DNA of 41,902 nt from an uncultured Bacteroidota bacterium (GTDB lineage Bacteria > Bacteroidota > Bacteroidia > Flavobacteriales > Flavobacteriaceae). The DNA lies in NCBI GenBank assembly GCA_902590705.1, contig CACIXU010000016.1, forward strand, positions 1 through 41,902, written 5' to 3'. Below the pieces are notes generated by a model. That model was given only the letters and a program-made list of their open reading frames with translations. It was not told the DNA's origin and ran no database searches. Position 1 is the stretch's first letter, and each line of letters starts with the position of its first letter. Below are positions 34,200-41,902 of the stretch, piece after piece. A program made the translations under genes and the position numbers.

Positions 34200-35762
34200 T
34201 TAATAAAGCATTGATTTAAACTGAGGAACAATTCTTGCTTTAGTTTTTTGCTCAAAAGAATAAGCAATCTCAATAAGTTTTGGCTCACTCCAGGCTCTAC
34301 CAAAAAAGGATATGCCTACAGGTAAACCGTGAATATTACCCATAGGAATTGAAATGTTAGGGTAACCTGCCCATGCAGCAGGGGACGAACTATGTACAAG
34401 ATATCGGTCTCCATTAATCCAATCGGTAGTCCAGGCGGGGTTTCCCGTTGGGGCAATAATTGCGTCAAGATTATATTCATCCATTACTTTATCGATTCCC
34501 TCCTCTCTACTTAATTTTATTAAATTATTTAGGGCCTTTTTATATTCCTCTGATTTTATACCCTCAGTATTATTTGCTAACTCAAGATAAGACTGATTGT
34601 AAAATTTTAGTTCAATTGAATCCTTATTATTGAAATCAATTAATTGATCAAGTGATTTTATCTTGGCATTATCTCCTAGAGATTTGAAGTAGTCGTTAAG
34701 ACCGTCCTTATATTCGTGTAACATTACTTTTAAAGACATCTCTCTAGTAATTTCAGAATTAATTTTGTCAATTTCAATAACACTAGCACCGATTTTTTTG
34801 ATTTCGTCAACTGATTTGAAAAATAATTTGTCTACCTCAGAATTTATACCCAAGGGCTTAGTATATAATCCAATTCTTTTACCTTTTAATCCATTAGGAT
34901 TAAGAAAAGCAGTATAATCATTTAGAAGGTGTTTTTTACTTTCAAGAGTTTTAGAATCATGTTCATCAACACCGGTAATTTCACCCAAAGCAATTACTGC
35001 ATCCTCTAAAGTTCTCGCCATTGGTCCCGGAGTGTCTTGAGTAAAAGAAATTGGGATAATCCCAGATCTACTTATTAGGCCTACTGTAGGCTTAATCCCA
35101 ACAATTCCATTTGTAGTAGATGGACACACAATAGATCCATTTGTTTCAGTTCCTATGGAAAGTGCAGTCAAATTTGCTGAGACCGCTACAGCAGATCCAG
35201 AACTGGATCCGCATGGATTTCTATCTAAAAAATATGGATTTTTAGTTTGCCCTATTACTCCACTCCAGCCGCTTGAGGAATTATTTCCTCTAAAATTTGC
35301 CCACTCACTTAAATTTGCTTTAGCTAAAATTACTGCCCCTGATTCTCTCAATTTTTTAACTAAAAAACTGTCCTGTAATGGATTTGATCCTACCATTGCT
35401 CTTGATCCAGCTGTTGTTGACATTTTGTCAGCGGTATCAATATTATCCTTTAGTATAACAGGTATTCCATGGAGCTTACCTCTTACATGTCCGCTAGATA
35501 GTTCTTCATCAAGTTGTTTAGCAATTTTTAGGGCGTCGGGATTTATTTCAATAATTGAGTTAAGCTTTGGTCCATTCTTGTCAATTTCATTGATTCTATT
35601 TATGTAGGAGGATACGATATGGTGAACTGTGAATTCTCCACTCAAATACCCCTTATTTAGTTCAGAAATAGTTATTTCGTTGTAAGGAAAATCTGTCTTT
35701 TCAACTTTCTCAGTCAGACAACTTATGAATAAAAAATAAATTATTATAAAATAAGATTTCAT
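34200..35762 (-). CDS. Amidase signature family lipoprotein
   Basis: A 520-residue exported amidase with lipobox LFISC (Cys15). The Ser-cisSer-Lys triad is intact: Lys105 in IPVILKDNID, Ser186 in PCGSSSGS, and the nucleophile Ser210 in ETNGSIVCPS. It ends with a long C-terminal region including PTGNPAWTTDW, with SPAAWAGYPNISIPMG nearby. The enzyme hydrolyses amide bonds, here outside the cytoplasm; the substrate is unknown. It is distinct from GatA because it carries a lipoprotein leader and lacks gatB/gatC neighbours. The EamA exporter follows 11 bp downstream. Confidence 0.93.
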   Translation of the reverse strand: MKSYFIIIYFLFISCLTEKVEKTDFPYNEITISELNKGYLSGEFTVHHIVSSYINRINEIDKNGPKLNSIIEINPDALKIAKQLDEELSSGHVRGKLHGIPVILKDNIDTADKMSTTAGSRAMVGSNPLQDSFLVKKLRESGAVILAKANLSEWANFRGNNSSSGWSGVIGQTKNPYFLDRNPCGSSSGSAVAVSANLTALSIGTETNGSIVCPSTTNGIVGIKPTVGLISRSGIIPISFTQDTPGPMARTLEDAVIALGEITGVDEHDSKTLESKKHLLNDYTAFLNPNGLKGKRIGLYTKPLGINSEVDKLFFKSVDEIKKIGASVIEIDKINSEITREMSLKVMLHEYKDGLNDYFKSLGDNAKIKSLDQLIDFNNKDSIELKFYNQSYLELANNTEGIKSEEYKKALNNLIKLSREEGIDKVMDEYNLDAIIAPTGNPAWTTDWINGDRYLVHSSSPAAWAGYPNISIPMGNIHGLPVGISFFGRAWSEPKLIEIAYSFEQKTKARIVPQFKSMLY

Positions 35763-35813
35763 TAGAATATTAATTTGATTAGCATTTATATAAATTGAAT
35801 TTTAACCCAGATT

Positions 35814-36266
35814 CTAATTATTAAAGTAGAACATCGAACAGTGTGGAATACCGTCCTCTAAATAATTTTTTCCTTTATTTATAAATCCAAGATCTTCATA
35901 GAAACTTTTTAAATAGCATTGTGCAGAAATTTTAATATTATCCTTGGGGTACATTTGCTTACAGGTATTTAAGGAATATTTCATCAAATTGAACCCATTA
36001 CCGTTACCTCTGAATTGCTTTTTTAATACCAATCTCCCAATCGATGAATAATTCTTATACTTCAATCCTCTTTTAATTATCCTTGAGTGACCAACAAACC
36101 TGTCATCTATAAAAGCTAGAACATGGTGCGCATTTAAATCAATATCGTCTAAGTCCTGATAAATACAGTTTTGTTCAAGTATGAATACTTCATTTCGAAG
36201 TTTTAAAATATTATAAAGGTCCTTGTTCTTAAGGTAATTAAAGTGAAAGTTTTCAAATCTTATCAC
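35814..36266 (-). CDS. GNAT acetyltransferase, ElaA-like
   Basis: A 150-residue acetyltransferase. The N-terminal block LYNILKLRNEVFILEQNCIYQDLDDID is the ElaA-family signature, and IGRLVLKKQFRGNGNGFNLM is the acetyl-CoA binding region (R/Q-x-x-G-x-G). It would be cytoplasmic and use acetyl-CoA; the acceptor is unknown. The upstream gap to the regulator gene (91 bp) holds no recognised element. Confidence 0.88.
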   Translation of the reverse strand: MIRFENFHFNYLKNKDLYNILKLRNEVFILEQNCIYQDLDDIDLNAHHVLAFIDDRFVGHSRIIKRGLKYKNYSSIGRLVLKKQFRGNGNGFNLMKYSLNTCKQMYPKDNIKISAQCYLKSFYEDLGFINKGKNYLEDGIPHCSMFYFNN

Positions 36267-36357
36267 TCACAATAATTCTTTAATATGAATAAAAATAATA
36301 ATCATTTTTTAATATAGAACCTTTTAAGCATTTAATATTCAAACCAAAAGTTAAATA

Positions 36358-37053
36358 TTAATTCAGGGTTGAAAGACTAAATCCGTCTCTTCGGAAATTA
36401 ATTATTTTTAGTTTTTGATCCTCCTTCAAATAACCTCTTAACTTCGATATATAAACATCCATAGTTCTTGAGCTTAGTATATCGTCTTTTCCCCAAATTT
36501 TATTTAAAGCAAAATCTCTACTTAGGGTGTTGTTTATGTTTATTACAAGAAGCCTCATTAATTGATTCTCTTTAAATGAAAGCCGACGTCTCTTATTCAT
36601 TTTTTTGTAAACTAGAAACCTTTCCCTTGAATTATAATTGTAATCACCAATTTTAAACTCGTAATTCTTTTTTAACAAAGGTTTCCTCAAACTGTTTTTT
36701 ATAAAAACTTCTGAACTTATATTTGTTATGATTTTGTATATGTCGTCCTTCTCTATAAATGTATCTATATTTTTTAGGGAGAAACCTTTTGATAAATCAT
36801 GTTTTAAAGTTTTTTTTGATATATATAAGAAAGGGGTTTCTCCATCTATACCTCTTAAATCTAAAGCAACATTATTGTAGGGTTCACTTAACCTGTCATG
36901 AAAAATGACCAGGTCAAAAAAATTATTCTTGAAAGTATCAACGGCTTCTTTAAAATTGGATACTAATACACTTTTTTTTTTTTGGATCAGTACATATGAT
37001 AAAAGTTTGCCATAGTCGCTACGATCACTTACAATTAGAATACTAGTTTTCAA
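36358..37053 (-). CDS. Orphan OmpR-type regulator with degenerate receiver domain
   Basis: A 231-residue protein: receiver-like domain (1-115) plus winged-helix DNA-binding domain (about 130-231, with SFKENQLMRLLV, SRDFALNKIWG and SSRTMDVYISKLRGYL). In the receiver the usual acidic pair reads Ser9-Asp10 (ILIVSD), and the phosphoacceptor position in DLVIFHDRL is His52, with Asp53 next to it. Ser79 and Lys102 (FIEKDD) are in the usual places, but the proline after Lys is absent. Phosphorylation may not control it. No histidine kinase lies nearby. It is downstream of susD on the same strand (105 bp gap) and is a candidate regulator of the locus. Confidence 0.88.
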   Translation of the reverse strand: MKTSILIVSDRSDYGKLLSYVLIQKKKSVLVSNFKEAVDTFKNNFFDLVIFHDRLSEPYNNVALDLRGIDGETPFLYISKKTLKHDLSKGFSLKNIDTFIEKDDIYKIITNISSEVFIKNSLRKPLLKKNYEFKIGDYNYNSRERFLVYKKMNKRRRLSFKENQLMRLLVININNTLSRDFALNKIWGKDDILSSRTMDVYISKLRGYLKEDQKLKIINFRRDGFSLSTLN

Positions 37054-37082
37054 GATAGTTGTTTTAATTAACTAAACATTGT

Positions 37083-37139
37083 GGGGATATAAATATCGAT
37101 TTTAAATTAAGAAAATTTAACTCAAATATTTCTATCCCC
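37083..37139. repeat. Long inverted repeat upstream of the orphan regulator
   Basis: Two 14-bp arms, GGGGATATAAATAT (37083-37096) and ATATTTCTATCCCC (37126-37139), are inverted copies with one mismatch. Between them lies a smaller inverted repeat, TTAAATT (37102-37108) and AATTTAA (37114-37120). The four-G ends stand out in an AT-rich gap. On the minus strand the element lies after the susD stop and about 30 bp before the regulator start. It may be an operator or a 3-prime stem-loop of the susCD transcript; no T-run follows it on the minus strand. Confidence 0.6.
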
Positions 37140-37158
37140 TAATTTAATGCATATTTAA

Positions 37159-38574
37159 TTATTGAAGATCCCAAAAAATTAAAGATTGTTGCGTGTCAAC
37201 ACCTCCATTGGCAGCATCTACATTAGCACCATTAATAGTTGCCTCAGATTGAGGGTAAGTATATCTCTTAAGAACTGGTAGATCTAAAGTCCCAGAATTT
37301 TGTAGGACTGGAGAATCAAATATTCTGTAAACTGTCCACCCCTCGAATCCTCTATTATACATAGAAATCCAAAATTGGTTGGCAATTTTTTCTTTATCTG
37401 TTCCTGGAGCAGTTGCAAATGCAACTTTATCACTTGCAAGGTACGTTGCAAGATCAGCAGCTGAAACGCCCCACTCAGTCATGCTAGATGTTATACCATT
37501 TATATAATGCTGTTCAGCAGTTCCTCCTACTGAAAGTCCTCTTCTAGCAGCCTCAGAGAGGATGAAGCAAATTTCAGTGTAGTCCATTAAAACTCCCCTA
37601 AATTCTGGAGCATATAGAGTTTGAGATATGTGAGAATTGTCATTAAATGGAGTGGATGTACCGTAAGGGCCTCCTTGATACTCGCCGTTTATTTTGGATG
37701 TAGGATCAAAAAATTTATCAGCCCTAGGATCATCTAAAAGATTAAGAGCGTCAACAAAAGTGTCAGCAGGAATAAAATCCTGTCTTCCAGATTGAACCAA
37801 ATCTTCCCAAAGTGGGTTTGTATTTGGTGGCGCCCCTTCAAATTGGATGTAAGCATTATCAGAGATTGAGGTAAGAGCACTGGCATAATTCCCCTCAATT
37901 AGAGTTTTGGCAGTCGACGGGTTTTGGTCCATTAATCTGTAACCAATCTTAACTAGAAGTCCGTGACCAAAAGTTTTCCAACTTGCAGTGGATCCTGAGA
38001 AAATTAGATCACTGTCAGAATAAGGTGTTCCTGCAGCACTCAATCCAGCTATTGCTGTTTGAGCTCTTGAGATTAAATCAGTGTAAATTGCTTCATCGTC
38101 ATCATATGCAGGTGCAAGATTAGGTGTTGCTCCTCCAGCTTTTAAGGCTTCAGTGTAAGGAACATCGCCAAAAGCATCCACAAGCATTTGCCATGCATAT
38201 ACTGACAATAGTTCTATCTGAGCTATTTTAACAGGATCACTTATTAATGATTTAGCATTATCTAGATCACCTAATATGTCTCTGTAAAATTCTGAGAACA
38301 TATAATCTGGAATCTCTCTGTTTTTCAATTCATAATTTGCCTCATCAGTATATTGAGTTTGCGTCCAATACTGAGCATAAAGTCTAAAGTTGTTGTGATT
38401 TACATTTGTAGATTCGATAAAGTCTGTTAGACTATTTATTGAGGATACAAATAACTGGCTGTCTGAAACTTCAGCTGGAGCATTTGGGTTTTTATTTAAT
38501 CCCTCATAGGCCTCGTCTGAGGAACACCCTGATAATAAAGCAACTGCGAAGGAAAGTATTAAGAATTTTTTCAT
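37159..38574 (-). CDS. susD: SusD/RagB family glycan-binding outer-membrane lipoprotein
   Basis: A 471-residue surface lipoprotein, lipobox LLSGC. ATG 38574 is chosen; a TTG at 38598 would add eight residues before the signal peptide. The sequence follows the SusD-like subgroup (GLNKNPNAPAEV, then YAQYWTQTQYTDEANYEL, and later WISMYNRGFEGWTVYRIFD), with TPR-like helices. SusD proteins bind the glycan or oligosaccharide and close the lid on the partner SusC pore. It begins 28 bp after the susC stop. The ligand is not readable. Confidence 0.93.
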   Translation of the reverse strand: MKKFLILSFAVALLSGCSSDEAYEGLNKNPNAPAEVSDSQLFVSSINSLTDFIESTNVNHNNFRLYAQYWTQTQYTDEANYELKNREIPDYMFSEFYRDILGDLDNAKSLISDPVKIAQIELLSVYAWQMLVDAFGDVPYTEALKAGGATPNLAPAYDDDEAIYTDLISRAQTAIAGLSAAGTPYSDSDLIFSGSTASWKTFGHGLLVKIGYRLMDQNPSTAKTLIEGNYASALTSISDNAYIQFEGAPPNTNPLWEDLVQSGRQDFIPADTFVDALNLLDDPRADKFFDPTSKINGEYQGGPYGTSTPFNDNSHISQTLYAPEFRGVLMDYTEICFILSEAARRGLSVGGTAEQHYINGITSSMTEWGVSAADLATYLASDKVAFATAPGTDKEKIANQFWISMYNRGFEGWTVYRIFDSPVLQNSGTLDLPVLKRYTYPQSEATINGANVDAANGGVDTQQSLIFWDLQ

Positions 38575-38602
38575 TTTATGTAGATATTTTAAATTCAAAT
38601 TT

Positions 38603-41600
38603 TTAGAAATTAAGCATTACGTTAACTCCATATGTTTTTACTGCTGGAAAAGCACCAGTCTGGTAACCTTGTCGGTTTCCTGCTCCAAGACCAGCTTCAG
38701 GATCAGTGTAGGGAGCATTTTTACCAAGAATTGCAAGGTTTCTGCCAACAAATGAAACTGAAGCACTCGTGAATGGTGTTTCTTCTAATAACTCGTCTGG
38801 GAAAGTATATCCCAATTTAAGTTCTCGTAGCTTCGCAAATGATGCATCGTGGACGTGCATTTCGTGAGGGGCACCAATAGAAGTCCAACCCTCAGGGTTT
38901 GCATAGTAATCATATCTGCTCATAACATCTTCGTTGGGAGTACCCGCAACATCCGCAACACCATCAGTGATTACAGCAGTATCTGGAAGAATAACTCCAG
39001 GGAGTCTTTTTCCACCTCCATTATCAATTGTTAACCTAATATCGTTTCCTAAATAATTAGTACCAACAGACCTGTCGTATGCTCCTGTTCCATAACCGTA
39101 CCAGGTGTCAAGTGAGAAGAAGTCTCCTCCTTGTTGAATGTCAATGAGGAAGCTTAAATCAAAATCTTTGAATGAAAATGAGTTTCTTACACTACCAGAC
39201 CAATCTGGATTAATATCTCCTATAACAAGGTCAGAATCTGATGTCCTTTGATAATGAGCATAGTCATAAGAACTTCCACTTCTTACACGTAAAACCTTTT
39301 CTCCATTTACATCTCTAACAAATTTGTGACCTCTGATAACACCGTAAGGTTCACCAACTTGACCACCTATTTGAATACCTCCTTGTGGAGACATGTACCC
39401 TATATATTGTATAGCATTACCTGTTGCGTCATTTCCTAAACTCACTATTTCAGAAGTGTATGTGCTGTAATTAAGTACTACATTCCATTTAAAATCAACA
39501 GTTTCAATAGGGTTAATTCTGACTAATGCTTCGAAACCAGTATTTTTAATACTTCCAGCATTTGTAGTAATTCCTGAGAATCCAGTTGATGGAGATACAT
39601 CAAGGTCTGTTAAAAGATCCTCAGTAGTTTTATCATAGTATGAAAAATCAAAACCTAACTTACCACCCAGTAAATTCATTTCAAGTCCAATTTCGCTTTC
39701 AGTAGTAGTTTCAGCTATTAAATTTGCATTTGGAAGAAAGCTTGGATTTGAAGCCGAAGCAGCCGCACCTCTGGCAGGATTAATTGTATATGCTCTGAAC
39801 ACATTATATGGATCAGTATCATTACCAACCTGGGCATAATTTAATCTTAACTTTGCGAAGGAAATGGCTTGGCTATCTATCAAGTTTGATAAAATTACAG
39901 AACCAGATGCAGAAAAATAATCATAGGAATTATTATCAATTGGAAGTGCGGATGACCTATCTCTTCTGTAAGTTCCCTCAACAAAATATGTATCATCTAA
40001 ACCAAAACTCAATGAAGTATACAAGCCATCAACTTTTTTCTGAGCATCATATTGGCTCACATCAGCCGCAGTAAGCGGATTTACAGAATTTGTCAAAGAG
40101 AAAATATCGGGGAAATTCAACCCTCCATTTGTTTGAGCAACGGTATGATCCCAGTTCTGTACTCTTAAGTTGTATCCGGCAATAGCAGAAAGGTCAATAT
40201 TATCAGTTAAATCTGTAAAATAGCTGAAAATAAGGTCGTAGTTGTATTCGGATCTGACCCTATTTTGTACTTGATACCCTGGTTGGTCATCAAATAAATT
40301 TGCACCTTTACCTCCAGTTCCTACAGCTACATTTGCCCTTTGCTCTCTTACTTCGTTTACATTGTCAAAAGTAAGGCGACCTAAAACATTGAAGTTGTCA
40401 TTAACGTCATAACTAAGGCTTACATTTCCAAAACTTCTGTCTCTTGAATCCTCGGTGTAGTTGTTGTAACGCGACCAATAAGGGTTATCAAAATAAAGTG
40501 GCTGGTGATTTGGTGATCCATTTGGATCGTCAGTATTGGTACCTATCATATTCCAGGAATAGTTTTTTCCTGTTTCTTCAAAAACTCTCTTTTGTTCAAG
40601 AATACTGGCTCCAACTGCCCACCATTGTCTAAAACCTTGCATGGGGTTTAATCCATCGTAACCAGTACCGAATCGACCTGTGGTACCACTTTTAATATAA
40701 CTTATAGATCCATCAACATTCAAGTCTCCAAAATCTTTAGAAGCTCTGAGTGTTGCAGTTGACCTTTCAGTCATGGAGTTAGGTAATACCCCATCTGATT
40801 GAGCGTTTGTAAAACTAAACCTGTAAGAACTATCGTCATCTGCTCCTTCAAAAGACACTGAATTCTGTACTGTCAAAGCATCTACAAAGAAGTCATTGGG
40901 GGTATCGCTTGGAGCAACAGCCGGAGCAGTTTTTTGGTATAAATCGGTCCACTCAGGAACCATGTTATACCAATGATGAACCTCTTGGCCGACAAGCTTG
41001 GGGCCATATGAACCATCGTCACCTGTATAAAAAGCTGAGTTCTCTCCCCATTGACCGTAATAATTTAATGTCCATTGTTCTCCATCGACAATTGCTGAGG
41101 GCCCTTTATATCCTCTTCTGTAAGTTCCATATCCGTATCCATATGTATCCTGGTAAACGGGTAATGTTTCTAAATCAACAGTTCCAACAGTTACTTGTGA
41201 GTTGATCGTAATTCCTAGACCATCTTTTTTCTTTCCCTTTTTTGTGGTAATTAAAATTACACCATTAGCTCCTCTGGAACCATATAGTGCTGATGCAGCT
41301 GCTCCTTTAAGTACAGAAACAGATGCTATATCAGCTGGATTTATGTCCATAGCTGCATTCCCGAAATCAACACCACCTCTACCAGTTTGCATAGATGTAC
41401 TATTTCCAGTAGAGTTGTCTATTGGAGTTCCATCTACAACAAATAATGCCTGATTTGAACCAGATAGTGTAGAATATCCTCTTATTACCACATTAGCTGA
41501 ACCACCCATTGTGTTGAAAGATTGAACGTCCAACCCAGCAACTTCACCTTGAAGTGATTCTATTGCATTGTAAGATACGACGTCTTGCAATTCTTCGCCT

Positions 41601-41902
41601 CCAACTGTTGCTACTGCATATCCTAATGACTTTTTGTCTCGCGTTATACCCAAGGAAGTTACAACAACTTCGTCAAGAGCAAGGTTTGAGGATAATGTAA
41701 TTACCAAATCAGAAGAATCAGCTACAATTGTTTGCGGAGTAAATCCAACGAAGCTAACCTCAATTGTAACACCTTCAGCACCAACTTCTAATGAAAAGTT
41801 ACCATCGAAATCGGTTGTGGTATTATTAGATGTCATTGATTCAAAAACAGTGGCACCTGGTAATGGTACACCACTCTCATCTACAACTTTACCAGTAACA
41901 GT
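38603..41902 (-). CDS. susC: SusC/RagA family TonB-linked outer-membrane transporter, 5-prime part cut by the window edge
   Basis: The frame continues through the right edge: 22 codons upstream of the first internal Met (41836) read a normal family start (TGKVVDESGVPLPGATV), so that Met is not the start. 1099 residues are visible; only the signal peptide and a few residues are missing. Order: carboxypeptidase-regulatory-like beta-domain, TonB box (DEVVVT), plug domain (LQGEVAGLDV, VVIRG, ALFVVDG, VLKGAAASALYGSRGANGVILITTKKG), then the 22-strand barrel ending in MLNF. It imports a glycan fragment across the outer membrane using TonB energy, with SusD as lid. It should be transcribed from a promoter beyond the edge. 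No glycan-specific hydrolase is adjacent. Confidence 0.95.
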   Translation of the reverse strand, partial: TVTGKVVDESGVPLPGATVFESMTSNNTTTDFDGNFSLEVGAEGVTIEVSFVGFTPQTIVADSSDLVITLSSNLALDEVVVTSLGITRDKKSLGYAVATVGGEELQDVVSYNAIESLQGEVAGLDVQSFNTMGGSANVVIRGYSTLSGSNQALFVVDGTPIDNSTGNSTSMQTGRGGVDFGNAAMDINPADIASVSVLKGAAASALYGSRGANGVILITTKKGKKKDGLGITINSQVTVGTVDLETLPVYQDTYGYGYGTYRRGYKGPSAIVDGEQWTLNYYGQWGENSAFYTGDDGSYGPKLVGQEVHHWYNMVPEWTDLYQKTAPAVAPSDTPNDFFVDALTVQNSVSFEGADDDSSYRFSFTNAQSDGVLPNSMTERSTATLRASKDFGDLNVDGSISYIKSGTTGRFGTGYDGLNPMQGFRQWWAVGASILEQKRVFEETGKNYSWNMIGTNTDDPNGSPNHQPLYFDNPYWSRYNNYTEDSRDRSFGNVSLSYDVNDNFNVLGRLTFDNVNEVREQRANVAVGTGGKGANLFDDQPGYQVQNRVRSEYNYDLIFSYFTDLTDNIDLSAIAGYNLRVQNWDHTVAQTNGGLNFPDIFSLTNSVNPLTAADVSQYDAQKKVDGLYTSLSFGLDDTYFVEGTYRRDRSSALPIDNNSYDYFSASGSVILSNLIDSQAISFAKLRLNYAQVGNDTDPYNVFRAYTINPARGAAASASNPSFLPNANLIAETTTESEIGLEMNLLGGKLGFDFSYYDKTTEDLLTDLDVSPSTGFSGITTNAGSIKNTGFEALVRINPIETVDFKWNVVLNYSTYTSEIVSLGNDATGNAIQYIGYMSPQGGIQIGGQVGEPYGVIRGHKFVRDVNGEKVLRVRSGSSYDYAHYQRTSDSDLVIGDINPDWSGSVRNSFSFKDFDLSFLIDIQQGGDFFSLDTWYGYGTGAYDRSVGTNYLGNDIRLTIDNGGGKRLPGVILPDTAVITDGVADVAGTPNEDVMSRYDYYANPEGWTSIGAPHEMHVHDASFAKLRELKLGYTFPDELLEETPFTSASVSFVGRNLAILGKNAPYTDPEAGLGAGNRQGYQTGAFPAVKTYGVNVMLNF

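Noticed and set aside
41834-41836. ATG as the start of the SusC gene
   Set aside because: The same frame continues to the window edge with a typical SusC N-terminal domain, so the true start is outside the window.
1-41902. CRISPR arrays, tRNA or rRNA genes, riboswitches
   Set aside because: No regularly spaced repeats, cloverleaf or rRNA-like sequence, or known riboswitch core was noticed in the short intergenic gaps.

Overview
The window looks like chromosome from a marine-type flavobacterium (Bacteroidota). The DNA is AT-rich (roughly one third G+C by eye, not counted). There is a SusC/SusD pair, many short lipoproteins with a Cys lipobox, Tat-exported oxidoreductases, a DUF5916 outer-membrane protein, and almost no Shine-Dalgarno sequences. 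No rRNA, tRNA, CRISPR array, insertion sequence, integrase or attachment site was seen. No gap without a gene exceeds about 205 bp.

Region 1 (1-12072, all +) is one tightly packed operon that enters from the left edge. It holds the tail of an MFS sugar porter, an exported Gfo/Idh/MocA oxidoreductase, an SDR-type fructuronate reductase, mannonate dehydratase (uxuA), glucuronate isomerase (uxaC), a three-gene TRAP transporter, a DUF4861 lipoprotein, KDG kinase (kdgK), KDPG aldolase (kdgA), kduI and kduD. D-glucuronate is carried by UxaC, the SDR and UxuA to 2-keto-3-deoxygluconate (KDG). Unsaturated uronate released by polysaccharide lyases is carried by KduI and KduD to the same KDG. KdgK and KdgA then give pyruvate and glyceraldehyde-3-phosphate. 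No uxaA or uxaB (galacturonate branch) is present, so the operon looks directed at glucuronate and unsaturated uronates.

Region 2 (12144-15177, -) is a secreted GH2 glycosidase followed by a lipoprotein aldose 1-epimerase.

Region 3 (15344-20902, +) is the most unusual part. It encodes a Tat-exported six-bladed propeller, two DUF1080 (PF06439, 3-keto-disaccharide hydrolase) lipoproteins, a Kazal-type inhibitor lipoprotein with a TTG start, a Tat-exported GH109-like NAD-dependent glycosidase, and a second exported Gfo/Idh/MocA oxidoreductase. Together they suggest periplasmic oxidation and elimination (3-keto) cleavage of glycosides rather than ordinary hydrolysis.

Region 4 (20899-24249) has a DoxX protein and a MerC-like protein on - (the latter apparently lacking an AUG start at its true N-terminus), then a DUF5916 beta-barrel protein on +.

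Region 5 (24324-29841, +) has two S1 sulfatases (both with the formylglycine cysteine at residue 77), a DASS/SLC13 sodium symporter and a mandelate-racemase-subgroup enolase enzyme. It reads as a desulfation, uptake and acid-sugar dehydration module whose product could join the KDG route of region 1.

Region 6 (30046-36266) is mixed: a tandem NTF2-like lipoprotein, a Tat-exported HisC-type aminotransferase and a permease on +; an EamA exporter, an amidase lipoprotein and an ElaA-like acetyltransferase on -.

Region 7 (36358-41902, -) is a SusC/SusD outer-membrane uptake pair (SusC cut by the right edge), followed by an orphan OmpR-type regulator with a degenerate receiver and a long inverted repeat just upstream of it.

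Taken together this is a polysaccharide-utilisation island for a sulfated, uronate-containing glycan (an ulvan-like or glycosaminoglycan-like polymer would fit). The glycan identity is inference; no polysaccharide lyase or unsaturated-uronyl hydrolase lies inside the window.
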